Below are positions 1-12,500 of a DNA stretch of 54,000 nt, piece by piece. This DNA comes from Cristatella mucedo (taxonomy: Eukaryota; Bryozoa; Phylactolaemata; Cristatellidae), in NCBI GenBank assembly GCA_009760855.2, contig WPIO01000056.1, positions 1,011,001-1,065,000 on the forward strand, written 5' to 3'. The notes beneath the pieces are model-generated. The model was not told the origin of the DNA. It saw only the letters and a program-made list of their open reading frames with translations, and searched no databases. Both the position numbers and the translations under genes were made by a program. How positions within the stretch are numbered: the first letter of the stretch is position 1; each line of letters begins with the position of its first letter.

Positions 1-51
1 TTTAAGCTCCTCTTTGGTAAGTGGTGTCATCTCAAACACTGTCATCTTGTG
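1..51 (-). CDS. DNAH10: DNAH10 exon 22, partial at window edge
   Basis: The first 17 codons after acceptor tcttgtgctgcaag read on the minus strand as ...cttgcag: HKMTVFEMTPLTKEELK. This matches the M-x-(M/V)-(Y/F) ... EEL pattern that follows exon 21 in the family. The exon continues to the left of the window. Confidence 0.8.
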
Positions 52-3000
52 CTGCAAGACAAATATAGCTTAACTCAAATCTAGTTTTTGTGATCTTTTA
101 TGAATAGATTAAAATATAAAATTATATTGGAGAAGCCATCTTCTTAAAAATGTGTATCTTTAAATTTATCGGATGTCATAGTAACATTCTGGACTGAAAA
201 CTGATAATAGATAGCATGAAGAAAAACCCAGCTCGCTTTTAGGAAAGTGTATAAATATGAAAATAAAGCAATTTTGGAAGTGAATAGAAGTGTCAATCAA
301 TGGGAAAAGCGCTCATACTACTAGTCGTTGAAACAGCTGTTCACCAAAGAGATAATAGATATCCCTGCTTAGCTCCAAGGCTTCGATGCGATCTAAAAGC
401 AGTGAATCAAACTGGACGTCAATGGGTGTAAAATTGCCCTTATTATACAGAAAAGGAATACAATTTAATGCAGTTAAATTTTCACTGCATTAGTGAGGGT
501 ATCAAGGCTCTTGGTCGAGTCTAGGTGCAGATCAAGAAGACTGTATCACATACAGATTTCAGAAGTCCCGATTTGCGTCACAACATCCCCTCACTTGATC
601 ACGTTTAAAAAACTTACAAACCCACATATTTAAGACAGCATTTAGTGGGTCCCTGTGATTCTTTCTTTGTGTGCTTATGCGTGCTGCGGACACTGTGCAT
701 GCTGCCACTAACCACACTTGCATGCTGACCCTGTGCATGTCACCCCTAACCATGCTATTCGTGTTGTTTATCAAGCATGATATTACTCGCCATTCAATCG
801 CGTTTCCCTTTGCAGCAAATGTAAAGCGCCTAGAAAGAGATTGAGTTCTCTGAGGGCGCTTTATCAAGTGTATTATTATTATTATTATTATCTTAGTCAA
901 TTCTTTTTAAGTTATGTCGCTGGACAAATTCGGCATCGCCGTGTACGTACAACGGAGCAGCAACAGTAAACGAGACAGAGCAACGATCCGAGAGGGTCAA
1001 CGAGCACAACACAAGGTCAGTGAGGCAGACATCCTTAGTTGTAACCAGATCTAGGATATGGCCGCCGAGGTGAGTAGTATGATTAACGTGTTGGATCAAA
1101 CCAAAGCTCTCCAGCGAGTCAAGAAATGAGCGGACCTGGCTGTTGCTAGGGTAGTCAACGTGAATATTGAAGTCTCCTGCAATCAGTAATGGCCAGTCCC
1201 ACGAAAATATTTTAGCGTGGAGCTCCGGAAACTCCTCTATACACAAGTTTAGATAGCCAACAGGAGGTTGGTATGTCAGAGAAGTGAGAGGCATTGCCTT
1301 CGATGAGGACCTGATTGCAACAGATTCAAACGATGGCCCATGCGAAAAACCTCATATCTTATAGCCAAACGACTCACGAACAGCAATTGCAATCCTGCCA
1401 CAAACCATCTCAAAACGTTGTGCCAGCCATACACTCATCATTCTAACTCATCTGTTTCCCCTCAAAGTCACTTTTGGCGGTCATGAACTGCCACAAAAGG
1501 TTCTATCGGAAAAACAGAACTTCATTGTTTGAGGTATTTAACCTTCGCTTTTATCTCCCACGCCCGATCCACGTTGACGATCCAAAGTCCACTGAATACA
1601 TTGTGGCATTTAAGACCAAGCAAACAATTATGAGAAAATTAAATACAAAATAAGAGATCAAGCAAAAATCTAAGGAACTCATTCACTGACTTCCAGTTCC
1701 TTCCATTCTCTTGCTCTGGCCTAACTCTATGAATTAGTTTCTCATCGGCCTTCCGTTTCACAACTCAGTATTGACTTCTCTATTAACTGGTTACCTCAGT
1801 ATGGAAAATGGCTCAAAAAGCAACATTTTCCCATCGATCAGGAACATAAAATCGGTTCTGGGTATTTCAAAAGAATATTACTGTCCTTACTACACGGACC
1901 CTAAGAAATAACTCACGGTGTAAAAGATAAGGAATAACAAAAAAGAACTAAAGAGACACATAGTCTGCTTTACATGATTTCGAATTTGAGTGGCTATTAT
2001 AGCCGTTATATACAAATAATTGTGATATAAATAAATATACATTATTGCCTTAATATTAGTACATTTACATATCTTATTTGCATAATTATTTCAACAAACT
2101 CTTGGTATCCCTGATGTAGTAGTCCTATGCTATCGGATTCAATGCACCACTTACTGCCTAATAAGCCATACAGGCCAGAAGGCTCTCGTCTTCACTTACC
2201 TGCAGGTAGTTATTGAGTTTTGACAACATGGATGAAGCTAGTACAGACATCTGAGCGCCAAACAGCTCCAACCATTCTGAGCACTGCGCTTTAACGGCAT
2301 TCACTAATGTCTGAAGGGAAACGAAGATGCACTTCTCATGATAGTTGGCGCTCACGGAATCCAGACTCTCAGCTATTCTGCTGTAGTACTGAAGGCGATC
2401 CTCATATGTGGCAGCTGATGGAGAGCTCTTCATCTTTGCCTGCCACTTTATGATCTTATCGTGCTACGATGTACAGATTGACTTTATCATAACTATGGCG
2501 AATGACCATACAAATCGAGACAGAGCAGGGCCCGCTGGAATTAATGCAAGGAAGTGCAATTAAAAGAGATAAGTGCACCTTATTTGTTATCCAAATTGGC
2601 TTATAACGACTCCAGCGAGAAAAATAACTCTGGAGTCTGGTTAGCATGTCTTTCGCCTTGGCTGCAACGTCGTGTACAGCGTCTATAATGTCTAATCTGG
2701 AGGCAACATCGGCATAAAAGGAAAATGTGTACACCTCTTCGCTATCTGGAACTGGCAATGACGGAGCCTCCAGGCAGCTGCCTCTCTTCCACCGAACAAA
2801 AATTCGAGATCTAAAACCACATGATTAAACAGACGATATAAATAGGCGGTAGTTGTTGAGCTTATACTGTAGTAAACATAAGCATGCTTTCGTGCTGGCT
2901 CTCAGCTCTCTGGCTTACGTACACTTCCACGCAGTCCCTGATACTCTGTAAAAATAATTTGTAGACCTCATTTGTCGAGGGCAGCAACACGACGTCGGGA

Positions 3001-5047
3001 GGAGCCAAAATTACACCTACACTAAAGTAAGTTTCTTTTTCTGTTAGAATACTTCGTATCTTCTTGAGACTCCGTTTCACAAGCTGAAACATTATAGGAA
3101 CTTCATATCTTAGCGTGCAACAACAAAAAATACAAGTCATCGGCTATAGTAGATAGCATGCAAGAACTTGACTTGATTAGTCAACGAGCCACCTGGTTTA
3201 GGGAAATACACACGTAGCAAATGATTCGGACTACTCGCGTTGACTTATATCTTGTACCAAAATATCAAAGGTTCATACTTCAATTGATCTCTGTTGCGTT
3301 TAGCAAACCATTTACTAACCTTTAAGGTATCTGGTATCTATGACCTATTCAAACTCAATTAAATTCAATATGGAATGGTCGGCATTTTCTTAAATCGCTT
3401 CATTCAGAAAAAATGCGAGTTTATTATCTGCATCTACACTAATGGCTATTCCGAGCGAGACCACAATTAGCTGACACTTACCTCCACTATGCCGTGGTAT
3501 ATGCGTCGCTCCCAGTAGAGGTAGTAGCTCGCTAGCTGCGCAGATTTTCCAGTGCTAGTGTTGAGAACTAAGCTCTCAATCTTGGCCAGCATCGGGCTCA
3601 TGGCGCGGTAAACGGTTAGCAGCTGGTTCTTCATTATATCCTGCTCATTAGCAATATGCTGGAAGAACATCTAAAACTCACGAAAACGAACTTCATACTT
3701 TATTTTAAGTCAAGACCCATGCGCTTGCCAAAAAAGATTAGGATATGCTCTTTTCTTAGACAGAGAAGACCTGGGTTGTCCTTAGTAATTGTAGCCAGTT
3801 TGTAGTGCTACAGATTCGCGGTCACTCGGTAAGAATGTTAAAGAGTGTGTTCAACCAATAGCATAAGAGTTAGCAGAGTTAGGGAGAGCTAATAATAGTG
3901 ATTTCACATGAAGGAAATGAGTTTATTGAGATTCTACAGCTCTTCAGCAAAAACGCAAAGCTCTGGTTAACTCAGTGTGTCAGAGATATACGTCACATCG
4001 GCTGGACCAGAAGCCGTAGGTGTGCCCCTACCTTGCATTCAGGTAGTGACTCATAGACATTTTTCGGTGTCAATGGATGCACAAAATTGGCAAAAGCAAT
4101 ATGCTGTATTCGGCTGCTTATGTCTTCCGAGTTTTTGGTCACTTGGTTACTCAGAGCTTCCACTTTTCCGATTGCCTGTGAGCAAACCAAAATTCACCGG
4201 CTAATTAGCCGAATGACTACAGTTACCGACAAACGTTTGGATCACTTGCTTTTTGTATTCATACAATAGCACTTTTTCCTCGGCTTTTCAATTTCAATAA
4301 TTAATTAATCAGGTACCCAAGTTTTGTATCGAGCCAAGATAAACTTTTTATATCCTTACCATTTGACAGCGAACGATGAATTCTCCAACACCCAAAGTAT
4401 ACCAGTTCAGCCGTTTAGCTCCAGGAAGCAAGACGTGCTGTAATTCCTTGACATGGCTGCCGAGAAGTATCTTCTAGAATATCAAACAAACGTTAATAAT
4501 TAGTCATGAACTTTGAATTTTCAATAGCCAATCTCACAGTTGCCACAAGAGGCCCAAAAGAAATGTTAGCCACATTTAAAAATAATAATTAGAGTCAATA
4601 ATTGCTTATAAAATGTCTGGTTGTTCTCGCCGTGCTGTCGACAGAAATTCTGGCCGAGGCGAAAAATTTTTGTTCTCTTAGCTAAAGTGGTTCAGAGGAC
4701 GCTTGAGGTCCTTGAGCAGTAGTACAGATACGAATAAGTCATGGATGAGCGACAGATGCTTGGCGGATTGCTGCATAAATTCGTGCACATATAACTCTGC
4801 AAAAAATTTGCCGTGCAATATTTTAGACCACATAATTTATTTAATGGATTTTATGAAAGACATAACATGCATTCTGGCGAGCCACGGCCCTCAGAGCTTA
4901 CTAACACCTCCTGCTTCCAATGGCAAACGACGTCACGGAGTTCAGTTATCAATCGACTGGTTGGCTGTCGTCCTATATAGCGACGATACTCCCACCGCAC
5001 TTTTTAAATAATGAAAACATTTTTAAAAAGTTACACAAAAATAACAC

Positions 5048-5114
<67 letters not shown>

Positions 5115-6499
5115 CACACACATGAACTCGTTCATCAAAGGATGCCCTGATTGTTCCAGGGGTAAGGCCTTTAACGACCGATGTCAATGTGCTCACATTT
5201 ATGACCGAGGTTCTGAGCTCGTGCCCATCCATATACGATGCGCCTGAATAGAGATTCAGTTCTCTTAGGGCCATATAAAAATGAATTAAATTTATTTATA
5301 TTTAAAGGCCAGAAGGTTAAACCTTGGGTCAAACCATGGCACTTATCATAACTACACTGTCATAGTAATAGAATTAATATAATAATGATAATACATTTTA
5401 TATCACCTTCAGATAACTTAATCTCTTTCTAATCACTTTAAATATGCCATAAGGGAAGCATGACAATAGGGTTAGTGATAAAATGCACAGAATCAGCACG
5501 CAGAAGCATTCACAAAAAATTGACACAATCGAGCAATTGCTGTGAAGAGCAAAGTATGTACGTTTTGTACAGCTAAACGAATCAAGTCAGAAGAGTGAGT
5601 GGAACGATACCTGGCCTCGCTGAGAAGCTGTTCTGTTAGTTGGGTCAGAGAAAGAGTATAAAGGCCCAAAGGTGAGTGACAAAACATTGAAATTTCTTCA
5701 ATATGCTGCTTAATATGGAGCTAATTAAGGTCCTCGAGAAGTGGCGAAGTTTGTCAATTGAAACGTTTACGACTGACAAACCTAGCTGCTTAGTTTGGAC
5801 TCACAGTAAGTGCCTTATTGCACCGGCCGGAAGACCTACAAGTTGTGAGCTTTAGAAACTGTGATGGGTTTCAAAAATGGATGGAAAATCTTCCCGAAGG
5901 AGACAAAGTTAAGTGCGAAGTCATCGATGTGTGTTTATGGACTCGCTCACTCACGGAATCACCCAAGGATTGATAGTTAAAGTAAATAAGGTGATCGTAA
6001 TCTCAATCACAGTTCGAAAGGAGACCATTACAGCACTTTCCACCAACCCTGTCATCTGGAATGTGTAGTGTTTGTATTTATATTCCACAGAATGGTTCCC
6101 GAATGCATTTAAGGTAACAATCCTTCTAAAATTATATTGTGAGGTGGTCAAAAAACGTATGGATAGTTACACAGGACATGCACTTGCTTTTCTGGGGGTC
6201 GATCTAGATAATTCTCCTGCATCTGAACAGTCTTAGGCTGAGCTAGCACAATGTCAAAGGTAAGCCAAATTAAAATCCACGAACAGAAGAATTAATTCGT
6301 AGACTTTTTCCAGCCCATACCTCGGACGTTCCTATACTGTCCAGTAACGAATGGTAACTGTCGAGCATTTTCTGCAGGCTCACTTGCCATTCAGTGTACT
6401 TGTCAATCTACGAAAACATGAAGGTGCACGATGATTCCTTATTTGAACGCGATGGGCTTCAGCAATTATAAGCAATATAATCAGATACAAAAGATACAG

Positions 6500-6530
<31 letters not shown>

Positions 6531-9500
6531 GATACAGAACAAGATAATCAGCCCAGATAATTGGGTATTTTACTCTGCTATAGTTCAACAGCATTACATA
6601 GCCTAGTGGCGATTTAAAAATGCAGAGCAACCGAAGGCAAATTACCATGCTCACCTGGAAACAAAAGCTCTAGTTTTCCGGACCAGTGCTCTACCAAGTG
6701 AGCTATTGAGACTAACGTTCCGAATATAGCATCGCAAATTTTTAAATCTCGAGTATACATTCCCACTTACCTGCCCGAACCTAATCCCACTGTATGTCTC
6801 AGCTCGTGCGAGTGTTTTAATCAAGATAGACTATTGAGCTTCACCTATTACACCGGCTGTGTTGGTGACCAAAGACCATATCCAAAGACCACTGCTCGAC
6901 TTACTCAAGTGCTCAATTTAAAGCTAGCTCCTGAACATCGTCATTCTGAATGCGACGACCTATTTACCTATACATAACGCTTGCGTCGATAAGTTAAAAT
7001 ACAGACTTACGAGTTTGTATTTCCTTATGTAAATTCACAAAGCCATAGAGACTACGTGGGTGCTACGCAGGAGAGTTTGGTCTAGCGTAATCATAGCCTA
7101 AGCGGCTTTCGGTACGCATTCGGCAGCCAACAAACCTAATCTCACGCAACAAAGAGAAAATTAGAAGCATAGCTAAGTCATGGTAGCAGTGGGGTTGTGA
7201 GTAGCATGTAAATAGCACTTAAGACGGTTTGAAAGGATGTGCCATAGTCGGCAGCAGGAGAGTATTTGTCGTTACGTAAGAATTGTGGAAGTGAGTTCCA
7301 CAATTTAGGACCTACAGAGCAAAGGCTTCTGTCCCCCACAGTCTTAAAGCGGAGGCATGGAACAGTTCGTTTATTGTCTATGCAGGACCTGAGGGCACGA
7401 GGAGGCTGAAAGTGGTGCAGCAGTTTAGCTAGGTATGAAGGAGCTAAGCCGTGGCGAGAATTGTGGGTCAGCCTAAGAACTTTTCTCTGTATGCGTTGAT
7501 CAACCGGTATCCATCCAAGCTCTTTCAGCAAAGGAGACATTACAACACTCATTACAACAGGCAACTGACTCATTACAACAGGCTCGTACAATGGACAGTC
7601 TATGGTGGTATTATTCGGGGTATTAGCGGGCAATATTCTATTAGAATAGAAATGTCTGCACAGTGAAGGCAAGCCCGAAGCCGCCGATCTCTTTTGAGCC
7701 GCTGCCAGGGAGATCTGGTTTGGTCTAGCGGTTAAGGTGCTCGCCTCGACCAAGGTCTGACTGAGGTCGTGGGCTCGAGCCCCGAGGCGTATGTGAAGCG
7801 CCTGAATATTGATTAAGTTCTCTTGGGGCGCTATATAAATGAATTATATTATTATTACATTATAGATCTCCCCATCCGAATGAGTCTGGAGATTTTTTTG
7901 TATCAATATCGTTGCAAGCCATAGATAGTCTTAAAGTCTTAAGCTTTGTAACTCCCCGTACGTCCGAGTACTGAGTGTTAGAAACGTCCGATGAGCGAGG
8001 CATTCGCGTTTGTCAATAGCTGGGAAGAGCAAGACGTATTAGTATGATAAGGAGCTTCGAACTGTGTGCCTTCATGTGCTCAGGCTAAAACATAGAGAAT
8101 AAATTATTACTAAATGACTGTTAAGACTTAAACTTTAATTTTCCAATTACTCATGTTCGGTATTATTCGCAATCGATTTACGCTTTCAGTCCAAAAGAAA
8201 ATACACAAACTCAAAAGAACTTCATTTTCTTGTCAAAAGCACGACTAAGTCAAATAAACATGGACCTCAGGAATTTACGAGTCGCATTCTTTTTCTGCAT
8301 CATTGATGACGAAAACAATTGAATGCAAGATGATCGATCGGCTGAGCGGGCTTGGCTGCACTACTTTATGTTGAGTACGGAGTCAAACAGTCATTATTTT
8401 AGACAAAGTGGTCAAATCTGATTACAGGACAAAGCAAATAATCGGAACTCGCCAAACCGAGCTCTGTCAGAAAACTGAACGCCCCAAAGCGGTTAGGACC
8501 GTTCCTGGTGAGATCCATCTTCTTTGGCAGCGACTTCACTTCGGTCCGCATCAGCATGCCGAAGTTCAGCATATGACCACGGTCTGTGAGCATCTTTAAT
8601 TACGGTCCACCAGGCATGTTATCATTGGCCCTAATTTTAATTTTCCTTCGTGATGTACTCGTGAAATTTCGGGCCTCGGGTGCAATGCCAGCGCCTCAGG
8701 CAAGTCATACACTCGCTCGCACGTTGAAAAAAATAAAACAACGTTCATACCTGAGCTTGAACTCTGTATGTTCATATTAAGCGAACCAGCAACAGATTAA
8801 ATGGCGCTATTACAGCAGTACATGGCTGAATTTGTCATTTACGTTGCTCCTGTGCTTTTAAACCAAAGTTTATGTAGTTTACCTGGTATTTAAAGGCTGC
8901 CGTTCGTTGGCAGTTAATGAAACTTGCGTTGCAAAGCTCTTTTCCAATGACTAGCACAACTAATTTCAAGCGAGTGAAAGTGAGAAGCTATGACATGGCT
9001 CCCCAAAACGTGGGATCAATCCTGGTAAGTCCCCCAGCTCTCGCTGGTGCTCGAACCGCTCCGCTCGACGAGGCACAGACCCCTACAAATTTTCTCCGAT
9101 AAGAGTGTTAGTGGAGAAACACAGATAAGGCGCATAAGCAGTGTACCTGAAGCAGCAGGTTTCTGACAGACTCAGGGATGCTGTAACCCATGTGCTCCAT
9201 GTAGCTTGCCTCTCTCGCGATTTCAATTACTTCCATGTCAAGGTTGACTATGTAGCGATCCTTAAGGTTAGCTGAAATTTTAAAATCAATCCCAGAATAA
9301 ATTCGTTTTGGCAATAAGTTTATTTTGGCGATCAACAGATTGTTCACACTACAGGGTGAGCAGGTAATGTTTTCACTTCCCAAAGCGCTAGAATTAGCCT
9401 GAAGTCTGCTGTTTCTTTGTAAGAATGCAACGAAATGAAATGGGAACGAAAGCAAACGGCAGCAAGACCTCATTAAATTCCTAGCGTCGATTGACAGGGG

Positions 9501-12500
9501 TGACCTTATTCGACAATCCGTGGGCCGGGTCTATGCAGCCCCCTCGCTAACGTCTCGATAGTAAGGGGATGGTGACCGACTTTAGGACATAGGCAATGTG
9601 CTTATATGTGAGACACATGAGAAAAAAATCGGGAGTATAGAGAAAAGTCTCTAGTCTCGGTGAACCTTTTTCGAGGCTTGGATAAACTGGCTGCTCACAG
9701 AGACTTTCTTCGGGCACCTTATTGCTTCCAAAAAGATTGTAGTAGCACCGAGTAGACTCGGCAGGTCTCGAGTGGCAGCGGTGAGCCGTAATGGCTCACT
9801 AGGTAAGGTGGTTGCTTTTCACGACCTCGGCCCCGAGGTCGTGGGTTGAAAAACTGGGGTAGGCGATCCTTTATCGCCACTGCAAGCGGTGGTTATAGCC
9901 GTAAAGGCTCTTCTGTCGCTATACAAAAAAAGGCAGTGAAATCAGCTAGTATATTTGTACACACTGCCTACATAATCTGCTGAGAAATACTATGCCATGC
10001 GATAATTTTACCCTCGGTTTTATGACTGAAGTAACTCAATTTTTCTCAATTAGTTTTCTTTATTTTTTCGAAAGACGGCATTTAGGAAGAAAGGATGAAG
10101 GAAGGTATTTAGTACTTGACACAGGTCTTTAGCACTTGCCTTCGCGATATCGTGCTTTGGTCGTTTGCTGCTATTGTTTGGGTTCAATTCGATTGACGGC
10201 ACATTTTTTATATTGCATATTTTTAGTCCTTTAAATTGTATATGCTGCCAAAAAGAGTAAGCACAAATAAATTGCAAAAAACTGTGTCTGTCGGCTAAGC
10301 AAGCTTTCGACGACCTGAAGACGGGCACTTGTCTCCAGAGCGAGTAGCTCCAAAAGCTGATATCCGCAAAAATCTACTTGTCATATGCCTCTCGGCTCTC
10401 GAAAACGCCGCCGGATTTTATGCACGGAAAGGCCAGGTCGAGCTATGAAGCTAGTGCACCGAAGTGTGGCTCCGGAAACCATGCGAAAGTTTCCACCGCT
10501 GTAACTTGCCTTGAGTAACCGTCGCCGATCTGCCCATGGCTGGCTTGGCTAGACTGTTCCTATGAGAATCAATCCTCAGATCCGGAGCCTTGCGGCCATG
10601 CCCTAAAGGGTAAATGCCATTAAGTATACACCAATAGAGAGTCTACATCGCGTTCGAGAACAGCTCACTCACCGTGAACCTCTCCAGTCAGGAGAAGAAT
10701 GGCCTCCTTGTCGCCGTGACAGAGCGAAGCTTTCTGCATCGCCGGCATGAGCAGGTTTCTCTTCAGATACTGTGAGACGAGCAGCTCGGCACGCTTTCGC
10801 CAAGTTTCGTATTTTTGCTCCTCGTACAGCCGCATGCTTCGCCCAACGGTTAGGTACTTTTCCCTGGCCTGAATATTGAAGGCACGGCGGCTTAATAGGC
10901 GAGCAGACCGGGGCACCGACGAATGCAATCGCAGAGAGCAGATTGGCAGGCTCACTTTTCGCCCAGCTTCCGTTATTGTAAACTCTTCCATGTGAGCCAG
11001 TTTCAAGATGGTTCTCTTCATTTTGTAAAAAAGCATGCGCTCCCAGTGAATAGCACCGGCCACAGGAGGATCGTTTTTGAAGAGATTAGGGCGATTTTTG
11101 TACTCCCAAAAGACCCTCTCTATATGGTCTACCTGTTGAATAGAAGAAATGCTCGTCAAGAGGTTGTCAGCTTTTACACTGCGTGAAGTTATTTACAAGC
11201 ACCATTGGCGTGCTAGTCTAGCAAGATTACCAGCTAGATAATTATTACTAGTACGTGCACATGAATGATTACGTGCACACAAAGTCAGGCCATTTCATAT
11301 CGTATTTCATGTGCACGTGCACATGAAATCCGTATGTATGTTATCTGGAACTCACGACTCAGCAAACTTTTTCAAGAGCCAGGTGTCACTGGGTGCAGTA
11401 ATAATAATAATGGTAATGATATATCATTATGACTTTATGACATTATGACAATGACTAATCCTTTGTTAACTAGTTGTCAAGTCCAACTGAGACTATGTTC
11501 TCTTTGTGTATTACTCTAAGAGAACATAGTCTCAGTTGGACTTGACAACTAGTTAACAAAGGATTAGTACCCAAGACTTAGAGACATGCTCGGAACGGAA
11601 ATCACCGAAGTCAATGGAAGTCAGACTCGAAACAAACTTATAAGACGGTGAAAAATGTGCTTGCCAAATCTGAGAGGTCTCACTCTCCAGATATTTGTAT
11701 GAATTAATAGCTGCGCCAAAGTTTTCAGCCTTCTTCACTGAAAATTTCGCACATTGGTGCCTCCACGAAGCCCCCTTCGACTAAAGCAATTGTTAAGTAG
11801 AAACGTCCGACCTTTCTTAAGAGATTTACTGAGTTTCAAGCATGCGATGTGGCTACCTTAGTAAAGTCTAGTAAAAAGAGTTCATGTCCTGAAGAACATC
11901 CCCTCTGCGGTCTTCACTGGCAGAAAAACTTGGCCCAACAAAAACTGAAATTTTTAATGCTTCAGTAAAAAACAGGGCTTCATCCAAGTCATTCAAATCG
12001 ATCGTCGTTAAACCAATACTTAAAAAGCCTTGATTAAATTCCAAGTTCTTAGCAAACTATCGCCCAGTTTCTCTTCTTTCTTTTTGCCAAAGGTTATTGA
12101 AAAGGCTGTCTCTAAGTGGTCTGTAGAACACATATAAAAGAATAAATTGTCAGAAATTACGCTGTCGGGATTCAAAAGACACTACTAAACTGACACTGCT
12201 CTTTTTCGTGTAACTACTGACATCCTTTGCACCAACGATGGCAAGAATATCACAGCCCAAGCTAGCCCTGCTAGTTCTATCAGCTGCCTTCGTCACTATT
12301 AAACACGATATTGTACTTGAGTTCCGTTTTTTTCTTGCTGTTCTCCACATATACCGAGCCTCTAGAAAAAGTGATTTGGACCCATAGAATTGGCTATTAC
12401 TTTTATGCTGACAGCGCTAAGCTGTATTTATCTTTTAAGCCGTCGGAATCTGCTGCAATGACTGATAATCTGAAAGCTCGCTTGCTTCCAGAAATTCAAT

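Larger units (their letters stand above)
52..2199. other. DNAH10 introns 20-21
   Basis: Intron 21 (52-318) and intron 20 (439-2199). Apart from the LINE A 3' end and the endonuclease fragment I see nothing in the A/T-rich remainder (1311-2199). Confidence 0.8.
4474..9146. other. DNAH10 introns 13-14
   Basis: 4474-6320 holds the (AC)n and SINE1 copy; the minus-strand ORF at 5493-5687 has no family resemblance. 6408-9146 holds (AAC)n, LINE B and SINE1. 7870-9146 shows no recognisable feature. Confidence 0.75.

Noticed and set aside
5493-5687. Extra DNAH10 exon
   Set aside because: Exons 14 and 15 already join in phase and cover the family sequence without a gap; this ORF has no resemblance to it.
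7720-7790. True tRNA gene
   Set aside because: A and B boxes are present, but the acceptor stem does not pair and the element continues into a LINE-like tail; it is a SINE. The same applies at 17934, 50035 and 53652.
9108-9473. Whole 121-codon minus-strand ORF as DNAH10 coding sequence
   Set aside because: Only 9147-9271 matches the family; the upstream part is intron read in the open frame, with an acceptor at 9272.
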